A stretch of DNA of 64,000 nucleotides from Saccopteryx bilineata (Eukaryota > Chordata > Mammalia > Chiroptera > Emballonuridae). The stretch's first letter is position 1; the number at the start of each line of letters is the position of its first letter. The stretch lies in the NCBI RefSeq assembly GCF_036850765.1, contig NC_089495.1, forward strand, positions 202,865,847 to 202,929,846. Direction: 5' to 3'. The notes under the pieces were generated by a model, which searched no databases, was not told where the DNA came from, and was given only the letters and a program-made list of their open reading frames with translations. Shown here in pieces: positions 57,666 through 64,000 of the stretch. Position numbers and translations under genes: made by a program.

Positions 57666-59309
57666 CAAGACAGTTCTCTAATCATCTCTCTTTTCTATTC
57701 AAATAAGAATACACACATCTCCTTAAGCATAAACACTGTTGCTAAAACTGAGCGTCTGCCCTCATTTATTGAAATAGGCCAATATGCTTGTCATTTCAAG
57801 TGACTTCAAAATATATCTTTGTGATGTACATGGTGATATGTGGTTTGGGGATTTTGCAGTGTGCCCTGGTTATCACCAATATAAACCGCGTAGAAATCTG
57901 TTTTCCTTCCAGTTAATTTTCTTACGGTATGTTCCTCCAACTGAATCGTTGGACCCAGAGATGGGAGAGGTTTTATAGTTTGTTAAGCAAGGCCAGGTTG
58001 TCCACCAGAAGGCCTGAGCCATGTTTGCAGCACCAGCCTCAGTGTCCAGAGTGAAGTGAACCGCTTCCTCCCGGGGTGCCACTGGCTCTTTACGGCCGAC
58101 TTGTGCTCACTAGTTCAGTAGGGGTGGCACCATACTGGGACGTTGTTCTGCTTTGCTTTCTTTCTAGATTCTTTGTGATTCCCAGCATTTTTTTACATAA
58201 CAGTGTGCTGTTTGTAATTTCTTTCTTATTTCATATTTACAGTTTATTCTTTAGGAAGTCTGAGCACCAAGGGGAATGTACGCAGCCAGAATTTTTGTGC
58301 AACTACTTATCAAATAAATATTGTTAACATATTTGTTCATACTCATGAACTAAATGTTTTACATGTGGTATATTAAGCCAGTTTCTAAATATTTATGTAA
58401 ACACTGAAAGCTTTTATATAAAATAGCTTTTGTTTAAAACTCAAGGAAATTTCCTCCTGACAACAGTGAATGTGACAATTGAGTTACGAAGCCAAGCGTC
58501 TTAGCCTGTCACGCTGTGCTCCTTGTGCCAACAGCTGCCGGAGGCTGCGAGCAGGGCCGTGCGGCAGGAAGTCGGCTCTGGCAGCCGCCTGGGCGGTGGA
58601 TCCGAAGTTGGGAAAAGTTAGGTCATTGTATTGGTGTTGGGGGAAGTGGAGAGGTGAGGGACAGGGTGCGGAATTCCAGCAGGTGGAATTGGCTGTGCTC
58701 AGCAGCCGGCAGTATGTGGGGAACAGGTCTGGGAGGGGTTTGGGATGAACCTAAGGATCCCACTTATACAGAAATGAAAACCCCAGCCCAAACTCTATTT
58801 ACATGTTTTTACATAAGTGCATAAAGTGGCCTACAAGTGGCTCTGTGAGTCATAGCACAGCTTTTGGAAAAATCAGTCCCGTTACATCCAGGAAATAAAC
58901 CCACCTGTTTAAATATTTGGGAGGGAACAGAAGAGGAAATTATCCTTTGGGACTGTGTTCCTCAGAGACCATTAACTGGACCTTTCAGGCCTGAGTTTCA
59001 CAGAGACCCATGGGCCAGGGAGAAAAGCTGGAAGTCCTGGCAGGGGCTACACACAAGCAGCTCAGGATACAGCAGCAGTTCTGTGACACACGGGTTCCCT
59101 GTGAACCACAGTGTGAGGCCACAGGCTGCACGGCCACTTGTTGGGGAGTCTCCCCTAAGCATGTGTCGCTGGACCCGACAATCTTAGTACCCTTTTAAAC
59201 CCCAGATCAAACGGATTTGATAACCACAAGGAAGCGACACATCTGCTTTTCACATGTCTTTCTCACAGTTTTCTGGAGCCCTCCGTAGGCACATCCTTCT
59301 AGGAAACAT

Positions 59310-59388
59310 TGTGTACTGTTGGAGTTGTGCACCCAAAACCTGTATGATTTTATTAACCAATGTCACCCTAATAAAGTCAATAGAAGTT
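59310..59388 (+). mobile_element. L1 3' end
   Basis: 'cctgtatgattttattaacc' and 'gtcaccctaataaagtcaat' match the L1 3' end near 45960. Confidence 0.65.
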
Positions 59389-59390
59389 TT

Positions 59391-59737
59391 ATTTTTTTTA
59401 TTTTTCTGAAGTGAGAAGCGAGGAGACAGAGAGACAGACTCCCGCACATGCCCTACTGGGATCCACCCGGCATGCCCACCAGGGGGTGATGCTCTGCCCA
59501 TCTGGGGTGTTGCTCCGTTGCAACCAGAGCCATTCTGGTGCCTGAGTCAGAGACCATAAAGCCATCCTCCAACTGGGCCAACTTTGCTCCAATGGAGCCT
59601 TGGCTGCTGGAGGGGAAGAGAGAGAGAGGAAGGAGAGGGGGAGGGGTGGAGAAGCAGATGCGCACTGACCGGGACTCAAACCTGGGACTTCCACATGCTG
59701 GGTTGGCGCTCTACCGCTGAGCCAACTGGCCAGGGCT
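59391..59737 (-). mobile_element. Group C SINE, diverged
   Basis: TAGAAGTTTTATTTTTT and TAGAATTTTTTT flank it. It lies right after the L1 3' end. Confidence 0.88.
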
Positions 59738-60656
59738 TAGAATTTTTTTAAATTAGTTGTCAGTGTTTTTAAAAATTCATGTTAAAAATTTGTTTCTGGC
59801 TTCTTTTGAAAAAATGTGAAGCTCTGTCACCTTTAGAAAGCGTGTATTTTCTTCAGTTTACTGCAGTCCCCCTGCTTCATCTCTATTCATCTGTCACCTG
59901 CCTGGTCCCTGCAGGAATTTGAATATGTGTGTGTGTTTATATTTACATGTCTGTGTCTATGTCTACTAACAGTCTAGAAACAGTGACCGACCCAGTGTCA
60001 GTGAGCATCTGTGGGGCCCAGATTGTGATTTTAAAATGCCATTTACCCATTAAAGAAAACCAAGGCTTCTGAGAGAAGTGGCTGATGAGTAACGTACAGG
60101 AAGACCCTGAAACATTGTGATACCAGGTGACAAGGTGGCTATGGAAGGCTGGTGACTGGGGCTGTCTCAAAGGGACTCAGGATCCAACTTGGAGAGACTC
60201 CCGCTAGCGAAAGGTGGGCAATTGGAGCATTAGGAAAAGAACTGCAATGTAGCAAAACCTATAAATGTATTTAAGTCCAGGCATTCATGATGCTATTTTA
60301 AAGAAAACCGAACTGGTCAAATTAAGAGCATTAAGAAGAAACCAATTCATTATCTTGAAAACTGGATAAATAAAAGGAAGAAAAGTGAGCATTTATTCTG
60401 CTTTTTCTGTACTACTAGGTAACCATTTAGTAGATGAGAGGGAGCGTCTCTTTGTGAATTTATCCCATTTACAAATGGAAACAAAATGATAGACTAGTAT
60501 AACTTTGCAACCCCAGTTGCATTAAACATTAATAGCTGGCTGCTAACATGGAAAGCAAACAAAAATCATGGCAGTGAAAGAACACATCACCATCAAAATT
60601 TTGCCAAAGGGATCAAATCCAAAACTGATCAAGCCTTTGGATCCAGCTGCCGATTT

Positions 60657-60989
60657 TTTTTTTTTTTTAACAGAGACAGAGAGAGAGTCAGAGAGAGGGA
60701 TAGGTAGGGACAGACAGACAGGAACGGAGAGAGATGAGAAGCATCAATTATCAGTTTTTCGTTGCGACACCTTAGTTGTTCATTGATTGCTTTCTCATAT
60801 GTGCCTTGACCGTGGGCCTTCAGCAGACCTAGTAACCCCTTGCTCAAGCCAGCGACCTTGGGTCCAAGCTGGTGAGCTTTGCTCAAACCAGATGAGCCCG
60901 TGCTCAAGCTGGCGACCTCGGGGTCTCGAACCTGGGTTCTCTGCGTCCCAGTCCGATGCTCTGTCCACTGCACTACCACCTGTTCAGGC
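60657..60989 (-). mobile_element. Group A SINE
   Basis: CCAGCTGCCGATTT on both sides. Confidence 0.94.
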
Positions 60990-61022
60990 CCAGCTGCCGA
61001 TTTGTAAGAAATACTGAAGACA

Positions 61023-61171
61023 GGCCTGACCTGTGGTGGCGCATGGATAAAGCATCTACCTGGAATGGTGAGGTCGCTGGTTCGATACCCTGGGCTTGCC
61101 TGGTCAAGGCACATATGGGAGTTGATGCTTCCTGCTCCTCCCCCCCCCTTCCTTTATAATGAATTTTTAAA
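61023..61171 (+). mobile_element. Group B SINE (short)
   Basis: AAATACTGAAGACAG precedes it. The tail is followed by AAAATACTGA. Confidence 0.88.
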
Positions 61172-61181
61172 AAAAATACTG

Positions 61182-61520
61182 AGCCTGACCAGGCAGTGGT
61201 GCAGTGGATAGAGCATCGGACTGGGATGTGGAGGACCCAGGTTCGAGACCCCAAGGTCACCAGCTTGAGTGTGAGCTCATCTGGTTTGAGCAAGGCTCAC
61301 CAGCTTGAGCCCAAGGTTGCTGGCTCGAGGAAGGGGTCACTTGGTCTGCTGTAGCCCCCGCACATAGTCAAGGAGCATATGAGAAATCAAATCAATGAAC
61401 AACTAAAAAACTGCAATGAAGAATTGATGTTTCTCATCTTTCTTCCTTTCTGTCTGTCTGTCCCTATCTGCCCCGCCCCCCCGACTCTCTCAGTCTCTTC
61501 CACAGGAAAAAAAAAAAGAA
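61182..61520 (+). mobile_element. Group A SINE at the same target site
   Basis: AAAATACTGA lies before it, and AAAATACTGAAGACA after, so it inserted in the duplication made by the preceding B copy. Confidence 0.9.
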
Positions 61521-61617
61521 AAAATACTGAAGACAAAGTATGTAATTACCAAAAAAAAAAGATTATAGGACATTCAGTAGGTTAAATGCCCCAGGTTCTT
61601 CAACAGATGAATTGTAA

Positions 61618-61648
61618 GGAAGAAAGAAAGAAAGAAAGAAAAAAAAAG
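61618..61648 (+). repeat. (GAAA)n microsatellite
   Basis: About five GAAA units followed by an A-run. Confidence 0.85.
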
Positions 61649-62051
61649 AATGGATGGGAGTGAAATGAGGTAGAGGACCTGCCTGTAAATTAAAAGACTT
61701 AGAAGTTGAATCAACTTTTTAAAATATGGCCAAAACTAAACTATGGTGTAAAAGGATGCACATTTAGATGGAAAACAACGAAGAAATGCAAGGAAGTGGT
61801 ATTTTTTTACTATAAAATCCAGGATAGATGCATGTGGAGGGCAGAGGGGTACAGAGACAGACTTGGGGAGTTGCTGACCATAGCTTGCTCCTGACCTGGG
61901 TGCTGCTTGTAAGAGTGTTTGCCTTCTAATCATTCACTCAGCTATGTATTTGTTTTATGTGGTTTTCTATATTTTATTTTATAATAAAAAGTTTAAAAAA
62001 TTGATCAGTATATTTAAGCACCCTACTTTCAACCCTTCTACTTACATACTT

Positions 62052-62246
62052 TTTATTAAAAATTATTTTTTAAGTTATTGATTTTTAGAGAGAGAGGAAG
62101 GAGGGGAGAGAGGGGCTGGGGAAAACATAGGTTTGTTGTTGCACTTACTTATGCATTCATTGGTATTCTTGTTTGAACCCTGACTGGGGATCAGACCTTG
62201 GTGTGTTGGGACAACACTCTAATCAACTGAGCTACCTGGCAGGGCC
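62052..62246 (-). mobile_element. Group D SINE
   Basis: Antisense copy with 'ctgactggggatcagacctt', ending 'gctacctggcagggcc'. Confidence 0.8.
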
Positions 62247-62256
62247 GTACTTTTCT

Positions 62257-62475
62257 TTTCTTTTTCTTTTTTTTCTTTTTTTAAAGATTTTTAATTTATT
62301 TAGAGAAAGGAGAGAGAGAGATAAAGGAATGGGGTGACAAGCGGGAAGGCTTAACTTATAGTAGTTGTTTCTTGTATGTGCCCTGACTGGGCAAACCCAG
62401 GTTTCGAACCGGTGACCTCAGTATTTCAGGTCGACATTTTTTTTTATTATTATTATTCATTTTAGAGAGGAGAGG

Positions 62476-62514
<39 letters not shown>

Positions 62515-62692
62515 CAGAGAGAGAAGGTGGGGAGGAGCTGGAAGCATCAACTCCCATATGTGCCTTGACCAGGCAAGCCCAGGGTTTCGAACCGGCGAGC
62601 TCAGCATTTCCAGATTGACGCTTTATCCACTGCGCCACCACAGGTCAGGCCCAGGTCGACGTTTTGTCCACTGCACCACCACAGCCCAGGCC
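62257..62692 (-). mobile_element. Group B SINE split by another group B SINE
   Basis: Outer copy flanked by TACTTTTC. Its body stops at 62439 and its last part resumes at 62651. Confidence 0.85.
62440..62650 (-). mobile_element. Group B SINE nested in a group B SINE
   Basis: CAGGTCGACATTTT before and CAGGTCGACGTTTT after. (GA)n tract within. Confidence 0.9.
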
Positions 62693-63460
62693 ATACTTTT
62701 CATTTTAAGTCAGCATTTGCTATTGTGCAAAAGAGGTGGGTAAATGAATCTTCATCTATTTACTGGGAAATTTGCAATCTGGACTTGTAGCTTAAGGTTG
62801 GCTCTTGGGTTTATAAATAATAAGCCATCAAAGGAGTCCTTGAGTTTCTTTTTTAAGGCTTCCGGGCATGCCTCAATTTATGTAACAGGAGTAGTCCTGG
62901 AAGATTAAGTGCATGTTCAGTTTTTAGAAGTAGACTTAGTAAGTATTCCACATAACTTTAAAACAAAATTTATACCTAAAATTTAGTGCCCATTTTATAA
63001 TCACAGATTTGCCAGGGGAAAAAGAATCTTTTCTTACCCCCAAACCGACAGTAATATTGAATACTTTAGTTCCAGTAAGCTCTGAGAACATGGTAGCAAA
63101 CAAAAGGAAGTGGGGTTGCTAATGGGATTTGTGAAGAGTTCGTCATCTCCTTGGTGTTTGCTTAGGACTGTCCTAAGACAGCTGCCTTGGACAGGATCTC
63201 ATTCCATTCTTCATGGCTGTCTTTTTAACTTAACATCCTATTTCTTTTTAAATATCATTAGTAGAGAGGAAGGACAAAACAAAACAAAATTTTACTTTCA
63301 GTGTTTTGTTTTTCTCCCTGTGCTGTGGTGTCCTCCCTCCCTTTCTCCCTTCTGTGCTAGATGGCAGATTTTTCAGCAAAGAAGGATCAGGATAGATGGC
63401 TAAAGGCAAGTAGAACTCTCTAGACGAACTCAGAACCTGTTGGCCAAAGGCAGCTAGCAC

Positions 63461-63757
63461 TATCTCTCTCTTTCTCTCTCTCTCTCTCTCTTTTTTAGAG
63501 AGACAGACAGGGAAAGAGATGAGAAGCATCAACTCATAGTTGTTTGATTGCTTTCTCATATATGGCTTGGGGGGGCAGGGGGAGCGGGTTCCTGCTGAGC
63601 CAGTGATCCCTTGCTCAAAGTCAGCAACCTTGGGCTTTAACTAGCGACCATGGGGTCATGCCTATGATCCCACGTTCAAGATGGTGAGCCCGTGCTCAAG
63701 CCAGAGACTTCTGGGTTTTGAACCTGGGTCCTCAGCATCCCAGGCCAACAGTCTATA
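63461..63757 (-). mobile_element. Old group A-type SINE
   Basis: Long-form, diverged antisense copy with a G-run near 63570. Confidence 0.78.
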
Positions 63758-63810
63758 TTCATTTTGGATTTCCCTCACATCCTGGTTGATTTTTTGTTGT
63801 TGTTGTTGTT

Positions 63811-64000
63811 GTTTTTGTTTTTTTACAGGGACAGAGAGAGAGAGAGAGTCAGAGAGAGGGATAGACAGGGACAGACAGACAGGAACAGAGAAAGAGATGA
63901 GAAGCATCAATCATCAGTTTTTCATTGTGACACCTTAGTTCATTGATTGCTTTCTCATATATACCTTGACCACCTTCAGCAGTCTGAGTAACCCCTTGCT
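63811..64000 (-). mobile_element. Group A SINE cut by the window edge
   Basis: Antisense copy after a (TTG)n run. Its tRNA-like head lies beyond the window. Confidence 0.9.

Larger units (their letters stand above)
56271..64000 (+). other. PIGU: PIGU intron 7 (continues past window)
   Basis: The intron starts gtaagc and no acceptor with a PIGU exon follows before the end. It holds antisense A and C SINEs near the start, an L1 3' end with a C SINE at 59310-59737, the 60657-61520 SINE cluster, nested B copies at 62257-62692 and antisense A copies to the edge. Stretches at about 57660-59300 and 59740-60650 hold no repeat or exon I recognise. Confidence 0.85.

Noticed and set aside
63110..63403. 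97-codon open frame that might be a further PIGU exon
   Set aside because: It has no similarity to the PIGU C-terminal half and no proper splice borders.
1..64000. An undescribed multi-gene system
   Set aside because: Apart from PIGU and a likely TP53INP2 promoter, everything that I can interpret is repeat or non-coding sequence.

Overview
This window is vertebrate nuclear DNA and almost certainly comes from a bat. It has intron-split coding sequence, two CpG islands and dense old mammalian repeats (MIR, L2, L1, MER5A). On top of these lie about 65 copies of tRNA-derived SINEs of a kind I recognise from bat genomes. The SINEs fall into four groups, named here for convenience. A starts 'CCTGACCAGGCGGTGGCGCA' and is about 320 bp. 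B starts 'CCTGACCTGTGGTGGCGCAG' and is about 200 bp. C starts 'GGCCCTGGCCGGTTGGCTCA' and is about 370 bp. D resembles C at its start but is shorter and more decayed. My memory of group C points to horseshoe or leaf-nosed bats, but I hold the family placement loosely.

The only protein-coding gene I can support fully is PIGU, a membrane subunit of the GPI transamidase. It runs on the plus strand from its start codon at 25386 to the end of the window. Seven exons are present (25386-25515, 27338-27402, 33438-33497, 34917-34979, 42677-42786, 45094-45194, 56173-56270). They join in phase with GT/AG borders and give residues 1-209; the family is about 435 residues long, so the C-terminal half lies beyond position 64000. 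The gene starts in a CpG island at about 25140-25720.

A second CpG island at about 3060-3600 carries three CRE-like sites, CCAAT boxes, GC boxes and a good minus-strand splice donor at 3239. In human, PIGU is head-to-head with TP53INP2, tens of kilobases apart. I therefore infer that this island is the TP53INP2 promoter and first exon, and that 1-3239 is its first intron. No TP53INP2 coding exon is visible.

The rest is intergenic or intronic and is a dense record of transposition. Besides the SINEs there are seven hAT-type DNA elements. One is a 2.7 kb element at 46672-49346 with a broken transposase gene. One is a 107 bp SPIN-like fold-back MITE at 8883-8989 with a perfect 8 bp target duplication. 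There is a Tigger-like element, a TIR element that looks mariner-like, a probable solo LTR, and a 0.4 kb retrocopy of an unrecognised transcript. Many elements are nested or piled on one target site, so their relative ages can be read directly. I found no CRISPR array, no operon, no true tRNA or rRNA gene and no undescribed multi-gene system. The interesting material is the transposon history.
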